NCBI GenBank assembly: GCA_905197485.1
Contig: CAJJYZ010000024.1
Location: 1 to 37,002, forward strand
DNA length: 37,002 bases
Reading direction: 5' to 3'
Source of the DNA: an uncultured Lachnospiraceae bacterium
GTDB taxonomy: Bacteria; Bacillota; Clostridia; Lachnospirales; Lachnospiraceae
The number at the start of each line of letters is the position of its first letter. The stretch's first letter is position 1. Positions 15,761 through 23,527 of this stretch are shown in pieces. The translations under genes and the position numbers were made by a program. The notes beneath the pieces were generated by a model that was not told where the DNA came from, ran no database searches, and saw only the letters and a list, made by a program, of their open reading frames with translations.

Positions 15761-16374
15761 AGCCGGAAGAAATTGAAAAGAGAAGCTTTGCAATCATTAC
15801 GGAAGAATTGGAAGAACAGAAGATTGTTCTTCCGAAAGAACAGGAAATGATAACGAAACGAGTGATTCATACGAGCGCGGATTTTGAATATGCAAAAACC
15901 ATGTGCTATTCGGAGCACGCGGTTTCTATTGCGAAAAAACTCTTACAGGAGGGCGCAGATATTGTGACGGATACCAATATGGGATGGTCCGGAATCAATA
16001 AGAAAGCGTTGGCTTCCTTAGGGGGAGAAGCGCATTGCTTCATGGCGGATGCAGATGTGGCAGAAATCGCGAAGAAACGAGGAACGACGAGAGCGGTTGT
16101 CAGTATGGAAAAATCGGCAAAGATTACGAAACCTGTGATTTTCGCGATTGGAAATGCGCCGACAGCGCTTCTAAAATTAGATGAGATGATTCGGGAAGGA
16201 ACATGGAAACCAGCTTTTGTGATTGGAGTTCCGGTTGGATTTGTGAATGTGGAAGTTGCGAAAGAAATCATCATGGAATCCGGTGTTCCTTATATTGTAA
16301 ATCGGGGGAGAAAAGGCGGAAGTAATGTAGCGGCTGCAATTTGCAATGCCCTTTTGTATGAGTTGACAAGATAG
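15733..16374 (+). CDS. cbiC: Cobalt-precorrin-8 methylmutase
   Basis: A 213-residue CbiC/CobH. It moves the C11 methyl group to C12 of cobalt-precorrin-8, giving cobyrinic acid. The catalytic histidine is in KRVIHTSADFEYA near residues 41-53. TDTNMGWSGINK and IGNAPTALLKL near 137-147 are family signatures, and the C-terminal GVPYIVNRGRKGGSNVAAAICN also fits. The ATG at 15733 lies inside cobD with a GGGAGAG tract upstream. It ends 14 bases before cbiD. Confidence 0.96.
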   Translation: MERKIIEQLKPEEIEKRSFAIITEELEEQKIVLPKEQEMITKRVIHTSADFEYAKTMCYSEHAVSIAKKLLQEGADIVTDTNMGWSGINKKALASLGGEAHCFMADADVAEIAKKRGTTRAVVSMEKSAKITKPVIFAIGNAPTALLKLDEMIREGTWKPAFVIGVPVGFVNVEVAKEIIMESGVPYIVNRGRKGGSNVAAAICNALLYELTR

Positions 16375-16388
16375 GACGGGAAGAGCGG

Positions 16389-17528
16389 ATGAGATATGGA
16401 TTTACGACCGGGAGCTGTGCGGCTGCAGCGGCAAAAGCATCTGCATATATGCTGCTTTCCGGGAGGGAGAAACGAAAGATTACAATTCAGACACCAAAAG
16501 GAATCCCCTATACGGCAAAAATTCTGGACGTTCAAAGGAAAGAGCGTGTGGTAAGCTGTGCGGTAGAAAAAGATGGAGGAGATGACCCGGATATTACAAC
16601 GGGTGCCCTTATTTACGCAGAAGTCTCCTATCTGGAACGAGGGGAGAAGTCTATGGAAAGTTCGTGGGCAGAGATTCAAATAGAAGGGGGAGAAGGGGTA
16701 GGAAAAGTTACAAAACCGGGGTTGGACCAACCGATTGGAGCCGCTGCAATTAATCGGGTTCCCCGGCAGATGATTCGAACAGAGGTGGAGGAAGTATGTC
16801 GACTAATGGACTATACCGGAGGACTTCGGGTGACAATTTCGGTGCCGGAGGGAGAGAAGCTTGCAAAACAGACCTTTAATCCGAGACTCGGAATCACGGG
16901 AGGAATCTCGATTCTCGGGACAAGCGGTATTGTGGAACCGATGAGCAGTCAGGCGATACTGGACACCATTCGGGTAGAGCTTAAGCAACGCAGGGAAGAA
17001 GGATATTCTTATGTTGCGGTTTCGCCTGGAAATTATGGGTTGGATTTCATGAAACAGGCATACGGATATGATTTAGACCGGAGTATCAAATGCAGTAATT
17101 TTATCGGTGAGACGATAGATATGGCGGTAGAGCTTGGTTTTCAAAAGCTTTTGATGACAGGACATGTTGGAAAACTGGTAAAAGTAGCAGGAGGAATTAT
17201 GAATACCCATTCCAGAGAAGCGGATGCGAGAATGGAACTTCTGGCTGCATTTTCGATACAGGAAGGGGTAGAGATAGAGAAGATTCAAAGAATGTTCGCT
17301 TGTGTTACGACGGAGGAAGCTATCCGGATTTTAAAAGAAAGTGAACAAGCAGATGCGGTGTTCAAGCGGATGGTGGATAGAATCTGTTATTATATGGAGA
17401 AAAGAGCCAGAGAGAAGCTACAGGTAGATTGCATAATCTATACGAATGAGTTTGGAGAATTGGCGAAGAGTAAGGAGGTTGAAGAATGGTTTACTTTGTT
17501 GGAGCAGGAACCGGGGCGGTTGATTTGA
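16389..17528 (+). CDS. cbiD: Cobalt-precorrin-5B C1-methyltransferase
   Basis: A 379-residue CbiD, the enzyme of the anaerobic route that methylates C1 during corrin ring contraction using S-adenosylmethionine. The start RYGFTTGSCAAAAAKA (residues 2-17) is the family hallmark. DDPDITTGALIYAEV, the glycine-rich GEGVGKVTKPGL stretch, FNPRLGITGGISILGTSG, and a late MTGHVGKLVKVAGGIMNTHS block are also conserved. Its presence with cbiG, cbiF and cbiK marks the early-cobalt (anaerobic) pathway. It overlaps cbiF by 43 bases. Confidence 0.96.
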   Translation: MRYGFTTGSCAAAAAKASAYMLLSGREKRKITIQTPKGIPYTAKILDVQRKERVVSCAVEKDGGDDPDITTGALIYAEVSYLERGEKSMESSWAEIQIEGGEGVGKVTKPGLDQPIGAAAINRVPRQMIRTEVEEVCRLMDYTGGLRVTISVPEGEKLAKQTFNPRLGITGGISILGTSGIVEPMSSQAILDTIRVELKQRREEGYSYVAVSPGNYGLDFMKQAYGYDLDRSIKCSNFIGETIDMAVELGFQKLLMTGHVGKLVKVAGGIMNTHSREADARMELLAAFSIQEGVEIEKIQRMFACVTTEEAIRILKESEQADAVFKRMVDRICYYMEKRAREKLQVDCIIYTNEFGELAKSKEVEEWFTLLEQEPGRLI

Positions 17529-18250
17529 TTACGGTGCGGGGAATGCGTCTTCTTGAAAAAGCAGATGTGATTATCTACGCAGGCTCGCTTGTGAATCCAC
17601 AGTTACTGGAGTACGCAAAAGAAACATGTGAGAAATATAACAGCGCGAAATTAACATTGGAAGAAGTGCTTTCTATTATGAAACAAGCAGAAAAAGAAGG
17701 GAAGATGACGGTTCGTTTACATACCGGAGAACCGAGTATTTATGGAGCGGTGCGGGAACAGATGGATGTGTTGGAGGAACTGGGGATTCCGTATGAGAGT
17801 TGTCCCGGTGTGAGCGCATGTTTTGGAGCGGCGGCATCTCTGAATCTGGAATATACGCTCCCGGATGTTTCACAATCCTTGATTATTACAAGAATGGAGG
17901 GACGTACCAAGGTTCCTGAGAAAGAGAGTATTGAAAGTTTTGCTGCTCATCAGGCGTCTATGGCGATCTATTTAAGCACCGGGATGTTAGAAGAGCTGAG
18001 CAAGAAACTGCTTATAGGAGGATATTGCAAAGATACACCGGTGGCATTGGTCTATAAAGCAACTTGGCCGGAAGAAGAGGCATATATCTGTACGGTAGGC
18101 ACACTCGCACAGACGGCAAAAGAGCATCATATTACAAAAACAGCGCTCGTAATTGTGGGAGAAGCAGTCACACACAGACATTATGAGAAATCGAGGCTAT
18201 ATGCGGCAGATTTTTCTACAGAATACCGGAAGGCAAAGGATAACGTATGA
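17486..18250 (+). CDS. cbiF: Cobalt-precorrin-4 C11-methyltransferase
   Basis: A 254-residue tetrapyrrole methylase of the CbiF/CobM type, using S-adenosylmethionine at C11. The N-terminal VYFVGAGTGAVDLITVRG is the family entry motif; Thr9 stands where Pro is usual (GAGPG). HTGEPSIYGAVREQMDVL and CPGVSACFGAAASL mark the cofactor/substrate cleft, and LIITRMEGRT and YLSTGMLEEL fit CbiF better than CbiL or CbiE. AAGGAGG at 17471-17477 precedes the ATG at 17486, which lies inside cbiD. It is coupled to cbiG by a 4-base overlap. Confidence 0.95.
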   Translation: MVYFVGAGTGAVDLITVRGMRLLEKADVIIYAGSLVNPQLLEYAKETCEKYNSAKLTLEEVLSIMKQAEKEGKMTVRLHTGEPSIYGAVREQMDVLEELGIPYESCPGVSACFGAAASLNLEYTLPDVSQSLIITRMEGRTKVPEKESIESFAAHQASMAIYLSTGMLEELSKKLLIGGYCKDTPVALVYKATWPEEEAYICTVGTLAQTAKEHHITKTALVIVGEAVTHRHYEKSRLYAADFSTEYRKAKDNV

Positions 18251-19308
18251 GAGGAAGTATCATAAGCTTTACGAGACAGGGGATGGAGTTGGCAAGAACA
18301 ATTCAGGAATGTGTTCCCGGAATATCCTGGAGGACTTTTACAAAATGTTCGGCGCTTAAAGGGGATATGAAAGAGCAGGAAGCGTTCGTGGAAGAACCGA
18401 TAAGTCATTGGGCGAAGGAACAGATGAGGCAAAGAAATGCGCTTCTTTTTATTGGAGCATGTGGAATTGCAGTACGCGCTATTGCACCCCATCTGGAGAG
18501 CAAACTTTCAGACAGTCCGGTGATTGTTCTGGATGAAAAAGGAAAGTATGTCATTCCGATTCTGTCCGGTCATATGGGGGGAGCCAATGAACTGGCGTTG
18601 CTTTTGAGCCATTATTTAGGGATGGAACCGGTTCTGACTACATCAACAGATGTCAATCGAAGGTTTGCAATCGATTTATTTGCGAAAAAGAATCATCTGT
18701 ATCTTTTTCCGAAAAAAGGAATTGCAATCGTATCGGCAAAGCTCCTTGCAGGGGAGAAGATTCGCATTTCGGTGGAAAGAAGCAGAATCGAAGATGAAGA
18801 GAACCTGCCGAAAGGTGTGGAGATTGTACCGTATCCGCCGAAATCTCCGGTAGATGTGGTGATTACAGAGGAAAGAGCATACGAAGCGACTTTGACACTA
18901 TGCCCTAAGCGATACATCATCGGTGTCGGCTGCCGGAGAGGAAAAGAAGCAGAGGATGTGGAAACATTTTTGAAAGAGACATTGGAAACTTGTGGAATTA
19001 GGATGGAAGAAGTTCGGATGTTGGTTTCGATTGACCGGAAAAAGGACGAAATAGCATTGAAGGACTGGAGTGAAAAGTATCGCATTCCTTTCGTGACATA
19101 CCCTGCTGAGGAACTGCAACGAGTGGAGGGCGATTTCTCTTCCTCATCTTTTGTAAAAGAGACGGTGGGAGTGGACAATGTCTGTGAACGGGCAGCGCTC
19201 AGAGGATGTGAAGATGGAGGAAATTTAATCATGAGAAAAAAGGCGAGAGACGGAATGACCGTTGCAATCGCAAAGACAGAATGGAGGGTGACATTTGAAG
19301 AACTATAA
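18247..19308 (+). CDS. cbiG: Cobalt-precorrin-5A hydrolase
   Basis: A 353-residue CbiG. It opens the delta-lactone of cobalt-precorrin-5A and releases acetaldehyde, a step specific to the anaerobic route. The N-terminal region has FIGACGIAVRAIAPHLESKLSDSPV split near residues 75-99 and PILSGHMGGANELA, both characteristic. The C-terminal CbiG domain begins near IIGVGCRRGKEAEDVE (about 221) and has SIDRKKDEIAL and VTYPAEEL. Its end overlaps the next gene's TTG start by 14 bases. Confidence 0.95.
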   Translation: MRGSIISFTRQGMELARTIQECVPGISWRTFTKCSALKGDMKEQEAFVEEPISHWAKEQMRQRNALLFIGACGIAVRAIAPHLESKLSDSPVIVLDEKGKYVIPILSGHMGGANELALLLSHYLGMEPVLTTSTDVNRRFAIDLFAKKNHLYLFPKKGIAIVSAKLLAGEKIRISVERSRIEDEENLPKGVEIVPYPPKSPVDVVITEERAYEATLTLCPKRYIIGVGCRRGKEAEDVETFLKETLETCGIRMEEVRMLVSIDRKKDEIALKDWSEKYRIPFVTYPAEELQRVEGDFSSSSFVKETVGVDNVCERAALRGCEDGGNLIMRKKARDGMTVAIAKTEWRVTFEEL

Positions 19309-20065
19309 AGTATCTGTTGTAGGAATGGGACCGGGAAAAGAGTCAATGATGACCGGAGAGGCAATCCGGACATTGGAGCAGGCGGATGTCATTATCGGAT
19401 ATCCGGTATACTTAAATCTTCTTGAGGAACGTTTTGCAGGAAAAGAAATGCGTTCTACGCCAATGAGACAGGAAGAAGAACGCTGCAGAATGACGTTTGA
19501 AGAGGCGGAAAAAGGAAAGAAAGCAGCGCTAATCTGCAGTGGAGATGCCGGTGTGTATGGAATGGCATCGTTGATGTATGAAATCGGGAAGGAATATCCG
19601 GATATAGAGATTGAAATCATTCCGGGAATTACAGCAGCCAACAGTGGGGCGGCAGTGCTTGGAGCACCGTTAAATCATGATTTTTGTGTGATTAGTCTGA
19701 GTGATTTACTGACTCCGTGGGAAAAGATTGAACGCAGATTGATCGCTGCGGCAAAGGGAGATTTTGCAATTGCCATTTACAATCCGTCCAGTAGGAAACG
19801 GAGCGATTATCTGAAAAGAGCCTGCGATATTCTTTTACAGGAAATAGAAGAAACGAGAGCGTGTGGTTACGTGGAAAACATCGGAAGAGAAGGAACGAAG
19901 GCGGTAACCTGTACGCTGAAAGAACTGCGGGAAGCAAGCGTGAATATGTTTACGACTGTTTTTATCGGGAATGCGGGGAGTAAAATTATTCGCGGAAAAT
20001 TGATTACAAAACGGGGGTATCAGATTGAAACAAATACTCATATTTGCAGGGACAACAGAAGGTAG
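19295..20065 (+). CDS. cbiH: Cobalt-precorrin-3 C17-methyltransferase (TTG start)
   Basis: A 256-residue CbiH/CobJ tetrapyrrole methylase. It methylates C17 and promotes ring contraction. Family motifs are VVGMGPGKESMMTGEAIRTL (residues 8-27), IIGYPVYLNL, ICSGDAGVYGMASL and IPGITAANSGAAVLGAPLNHDF. IYNPSSRKRSDYL near 163-175 separates CbiH from CbiF and CbiL. The start is TTG at 19295: GGAGG lies 7 bases upstream and the translation begins exactly where homologs do (KNYKVSVVGMGPG). It overlaps cbiG by 14 bases and the following fusion gene by 41. Confidence 0.94.
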   Translation: MKNYKVSVVGMGPGKESMMTGEAIRTLEQADVIIGYPVYLNLLEERFAGKEMRSTPMRQEEERCRMTFEEAEKGKKAALICSGDAGVYGMASLMYEIGKEYPDIEIEIIPGITAANSGAAVLGAPLNHDFCVISLSDLLTPWEKIERRLIAAAKGDFAIAIYNPSSRKRSDYLKRACDILLQEIEETRACGYVENIGREGTKAVTCTLKELREASVNMFTTVFIGNAGSKIIRGKLITKRGYQIETNTHICRDNRR

Positions 20066-22052
20066 AACCCTGGCAGAAAGACTGGCGGAGGCAGGTATTT
20101 ATCATACAGTGTGTGTGGCGACAGAATACGGAGAGATTGTGTTAAAAGAAAATCCGTTCCTCACGATTCTGAAAGGAAGGAAGACAAAAGAAGAGATGCG
20201 GGCGTTGATTCAAAGCGATGAATTTGAAGCAGTAATAGATGCAACGCATCCGTATGCAGATGTCGTAACTGCAAATATCCGTCAAGCGCTGGAAGGATTG
20301 CCTGTCCCATATTTTCGGTTAAAGAGAGACACGGAAAAAGAAAAAGCGGAGGGAAAGATTCGTTATTTTCAAAATCATGAAGCGTGTGAGAAAGCATTGG
20401 GAGAGATGCGTGGAAATATTCTTCTGACGACGGGGAGCAAAGACTTATTTCGTTATTGTCAACGCCAGAGTGTGAAGGAACGGCTGTTTGTCCGGGTTCT
20501 GCCAGGCATGGAAAGCTTGTCGCTTTGCATGGAAGAGGGGATTCAAGGAAAGCAGATTATTGCGATGCAAGGACCGTTCACCGAAGAGATGAATCTGGCG
20601 GTAATCCGTCAATTTCAGATTGCGTGTCTCGTTACAAAAAGAAGCGGACAAACTGGAGGATATCCGCAGAAGCTTTCGGCTGCTTCCAAGGCAGGCATTC
20701 CGGTGTTTGTTATCGGACATCCGGAAGAAGATGGGATAAGCCTTAGGGAGCTTTGTCGTGTCCTGGAAAAGAAAATGGAGATTCCAATCCGTGGTCGGGC
20801 GAGGATGCAGATTATGGTGGCAGGAATTGGAATGGGAAACAGGGGAACCTTAACGAAGGAAGTGGAAGAGAGCATACAGACAGCGGATATTTTACTTGGA
20901 GCGGAACGGATGATTGCACCGTATACTCCAAGGCTGGAAAAGAAAGCATGCTATCGGGCAGAAGAAATTCGACAGTATCTAAAGGAAAAGCAAGAAACAC
21001 TTTTAGAGAAAACCAAAGTTGTGATTTTATGTTCCGGGGACAGTGGTTTTTATAGTGGGGCAACGATTCTGTATCGAGTCTTAGACAGGGCGGTACAGGA
21101 AGGAAGCCTTGAGGCGACGATTCGTGTGTTACCTGGAATTTCTTCGATTTCTTATCTGGCAGCCTGCGTGGGAGAAAGTTATCACGATGCGAGAATTTTA
21201 AGTATGCACGGAAAACAGATTTTTCATTTGGGAAGAAAAATACGGGAAAATAAGAAAACATATCTTTTGATGTCTGGAGTCAAAGATGTACAAAGATTGG
21301 GGAATGTACTTTGTGAGGAAGGCTTGCATGATTGTGAAGTGATTCTCGGCTATCAGATGTCTTATCCGGAACAAGAGATTTGTCATCTTTCTCCTATGTT
21401 ATGTAAGGAACGGGAAAAAGAAGGTCTGTATACATGTCTTGTAAAGAACCCATATGTTAGATTGGGAAAAGTAACACATGGGGTACCAGATGAAGAATTC
21501 TTACGAGAGCGGGTCCCGATGACGAAGGAAGAAGTAAGGGAAGTGATGATCAGTAAACTGAGATTACGGGAGTATGCGGTTGTGTATGATATTGGAAGCG
21601 GAACCGGTTCCATCGGAATTGAGATTGCAGGAATTTCGGATACGATATTTGTCTATGCCATCGAGAAAAATCCGGAAGCAGTTCGTCTGACAGCGGCAAA
21701 TAAAGAAAAATTCGGTGCGGATAATCTGGAAGTGATGGAGGGAGAAGCACCGGAGATACTGAAAGCGCTTCCGGTGCCGACACATGCATTTATCGGGGGA
21801 AGCAGCGGGAATCTGGAATCCATTCTGGAGGAGCTTTACCGGAAGAACCCATCCATGAGAATCGTTATCAGCGCCATTACATGGGAGACGATTTGTGAGA
21901 TGAAGAATGTATTGAAAAATTATCCGGTAAAAGAGGAAAACGTAGTACAGATACAAGTGAGCCGGGCGAAAAAAGCGGGAGATTACCATTTGATGAGAGC
22001 AGAGAATCCAGTCTGGATTTGTGCATTTGAATTTTGTGAGGAGTCAAGATGA
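20025..22052 (+). CDS. cbiJET: CbiJ-CbiE-CbiT triple fusion (precorrin-6 reductase, C5,15-methyltransferase/decarboxylase)
   Basis: A 675-residue three-domain enzyme. Residues 1-252 are CbiJ, the NADH-dependent reductase of cobalt-precorrin-6A (ILIFAGTTEGRTLAERL, IDATHPYADVVTANI, LLTTGSKDLF). Residues about 261-475 are CbiE, a tetrapyrrole methylase (VAGIGMGNRGTLTKEV, LLGAERMI, CSGDSGFYSGA, LPGISSISYLAA). Residues about 490-675 are CbiT, a Rossmann methyltransferase that methylates C15 and decarboxylates (VYDIGSGTGSIGIEIA, AIEKNPEAVRLTAAN, FIGGSSGNLESIL). CbiE-CbiT fusions (CobL-like) are well known; adding CbiJ puts three consecutive steps in one chain. The start is TTG at 20025 with GGGGG upstream, where CbiJ homologs begin. 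An internal ATG at 20805 near the CbiE start could give a CbiET-only product. Confidence 0.95.
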   Translation: MKQILIFAGTTEGRTLAERLAEAGIYHTVCVATEYGEIVLKENPFLTILKGRKTKEEMRALIQSDEFEAVIDATHPYADVVTANIRQALEGLPVPYFRLKRDTEKEKAEGKIRYFQNHEACEKALGEMRGNILLTTGSKDLFRYCQRQSVKERLFVRVLPGMESLSLCMEEGIQGKQIIAMQGPFTEEMNLAVIRQFQIACLVTKRSGQTGGYPQKLSAASKAGIPVFVIGHPEEDGISLRELCRVLEKKMEIPIRGRARMQIMVAGIGMGNRGTLTKEVEESIQTADILLGAERMIAPYTPRLEKKACYRAEEIRQYLKEKQETLLEKTKVVILCSGDSGFYSGATILYRVLDRAVQEGSLEATIRVLPGISSISYLAACVGESYHDARILSMHGKQIFHLGRKIRENKKTYLLMSGVKDVQRLGNVLCEEGLHDCEVILGYQMSYPEQEICHLSPMLCKEREKEGLYTCLVKNPYVRLGKVTHGVPDEEFLRERVPMTKEEVREVMISKLRLREYAVVYDIGSGTGSIGIEIAGISDTIFVYAIEKNPEAVRLTAANKEKFGADNLEVMEGEAPEILKALPVPTHAFIGGSSGNLESILEELYRKNPSMRIVISAITWETICEMKNVLKNYPVKEENVVQIQVSRAKKAGDYHLMRAENPVWICAFEFCEESR

Positions 22053-23440
22053 AAATAAGAAGAGTGATGATTGCAGCGCCTAAAAGCGGGAGTGGAAAGA
22101 CAACGATTACGTGTGGACTCCTTCAGTTGCTTAAGAATCGAAAAGAACCTGTTCGTGCGTGTAAATGCGGACCGGATTATATCGACCCGATGTTCCATGA
22201 GAAGATACTTGGTATTCCATCTAAAAATCTGGATACGTTTTTTACAGGAGAAGAAAAAACGAGAGAGCTTTTTCAAAAAGGGCGAAGTGAGAATGAATTT
22301 GTAGTTTTGGAAGGGGTAATGGGACTTTATGATGGATTAGGAGGAATTCGTGAAGAAGGTTCCTCATACCATTTGGCGAAAGTGACGAAAACGCCGATTA
22401 TTCTCGTTGTAGATGCAAAAGGAATGGGACGTTCCCTCATTCCTTTGATTGCCGGATTCCTTTCTTATGATGTGGAGCATTTGATACGTGGTGTAATTTT
22501 AAACCGTATGTCTGCCATGTACTATCAGACCATAAAACCATTACTTGAAGAGGAGCTTCCTGTTCAGGTGATAGGATACTTACCGGAGGAAAGAGACTGC
22601 AAGTTAGGAAGCAGACATTTGGGGCTTGTTATGCCGGAAGAGATTCCCAATTTGCAAATGCAGATGCAGCAGATGGCGCGGAATATGGAGGGAACATTAA
22701 ATATTTCCGAGATTCTTGCTATTGCAGATGCCGCAGGAGAACTGGAAGATTGTAAGCAGGAAAAGGGAGCAAAAAATAGGCTGAAAAGGGATGAAAAAGC
22801 GCCAGTGATTGCTGTGGCGAAGGATGAGGCTTTTTGTTTTTACTATCAGGATAATCTGGATCTTTTAAAAGCATATGGAGCAGAAATTCGATATTTTTCT
22901 CCACTTTGGGATTCGGAACTTCCGAAAGAATGTGATGGAATTCTGCTTGGGGGAGGATATCCGGAGCTTTATGCAAAAGAACTGAGCGCCAATATAAGAA
23001 TGAAAGAGTCCATTCGAACAGCGTTTGAGAGAAAAATGCCGATGGTTGCAGAATGTGGTGGATTTTTATATTTACATCAGGAGCTTCAGGATAAAGAAAA
23101 GAATTCATTTCCAATGGTTGGAATTTTGCCATATCAGGCACATGATACAGGGAAACTTGTTCGATTCGGTTATATTGAATTGCAGGAGAAAGATGGACAT
23201 TTTCTTGACCCGGAAGAAAGAATCCGAGGACATGAATTTCATTATTATGACAGTGAGGAAAATGGAGGTAGTTGTGTTGCAAAAAAGCCGGTAACAGGAA
23301 GAACATATCCTTGTATAGTGGAGGGAGAATCTTACTTTTTGGGGTTCCCGCATCTTTGTTATGCATCGAATCCGCATTTTGCAGAAGCCTTTGTGAAAAA
23401 AGCAACAAGATATCATAGAATGAATTGTCAGTCAGAATAA
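22049..23440 (+). CDS. cbiA: Cobyrinic acid a,c-diamide synthase
   Basis: A 463-residue CbiA. It amidates the a and c side chains of cobyrinic acid using glutamine and ATP. The N-terminal P-loop APKSGSGKTTITCGLL spans residues 9-24, followed by CKCGPDYIDPMFH and EGVMGLYDGLGG. The C-terminal class I glutaminase domain has nucleophile Cys336 in MVAECGGFLYLHQEL and RGHEFHYYDS near 395-404. The start overlaps the upstream stop by 4 bases. It is the last cobalamin gene, with 87 bases and no clear terminator before pepP, so some read-through is plausible. Confidence 0.96.
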   Translation: MKIRRVMIAAPKSGSGKTTITCGLLQLLKNRKEPVRACKCGPDYIDPMFHEKILGIPSKNLDTFFTGEEKTRELFQKGRSENEFVVLEGVMGLYDGLGGIREEGSSYHLAKVTKTPIILVVDAKGMGRSLIPLIAGFLSYDVEHLIRGVILNRMSAMYYQTIKPLLEEELPVQVIGYLPEERDCKLGSRHLGLVMPEEIPNLQMQMQQMARNMEGTLNISEILAIADAAGELEDCKQEKGAKNRLKRDEKAPVIAVAKDEAFCFYYQDNLDLLKAYGAEIRYFSPLWDSELPKECDGILLGGGYPELYAKELSANIRMKESIRTAFERKMPMVAECGGFLYLHQELQDKEKNSFPMVGILPYQAHDTGKLVRFGYIELQEKDGHFLDPEERIRGHEFHYYDSEENGGSCVAKKPVTGRTYPCIVEGESYFLGFPHLCYASNPHFAEAFVKKATRYHRMNCQSE

Positions 23441-23491
23441 AATATGTTACCATAAGAAGGAAATGGAAGATACTTTTCAGTAAAAAAGGCA

Positions 23492-23503
23492 GAAGTATAC
23501 TTC
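23492..23503. promoter_or_regulatory. 12-base palindrome before pepP
   Basis: GAAGTATACTTC is a perfect dyad located 25 bases before the pepP start codon, within the 87-base gap after cbiA. It contains TATACT, a good -10-like hexamer, but no convincing -35 lies 17 bases upstream. It may be an operator or chance. Confidence 0.35.
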
Positions 23504-23527
23504 GATAAAATTAGGAGGTTATAAGCC

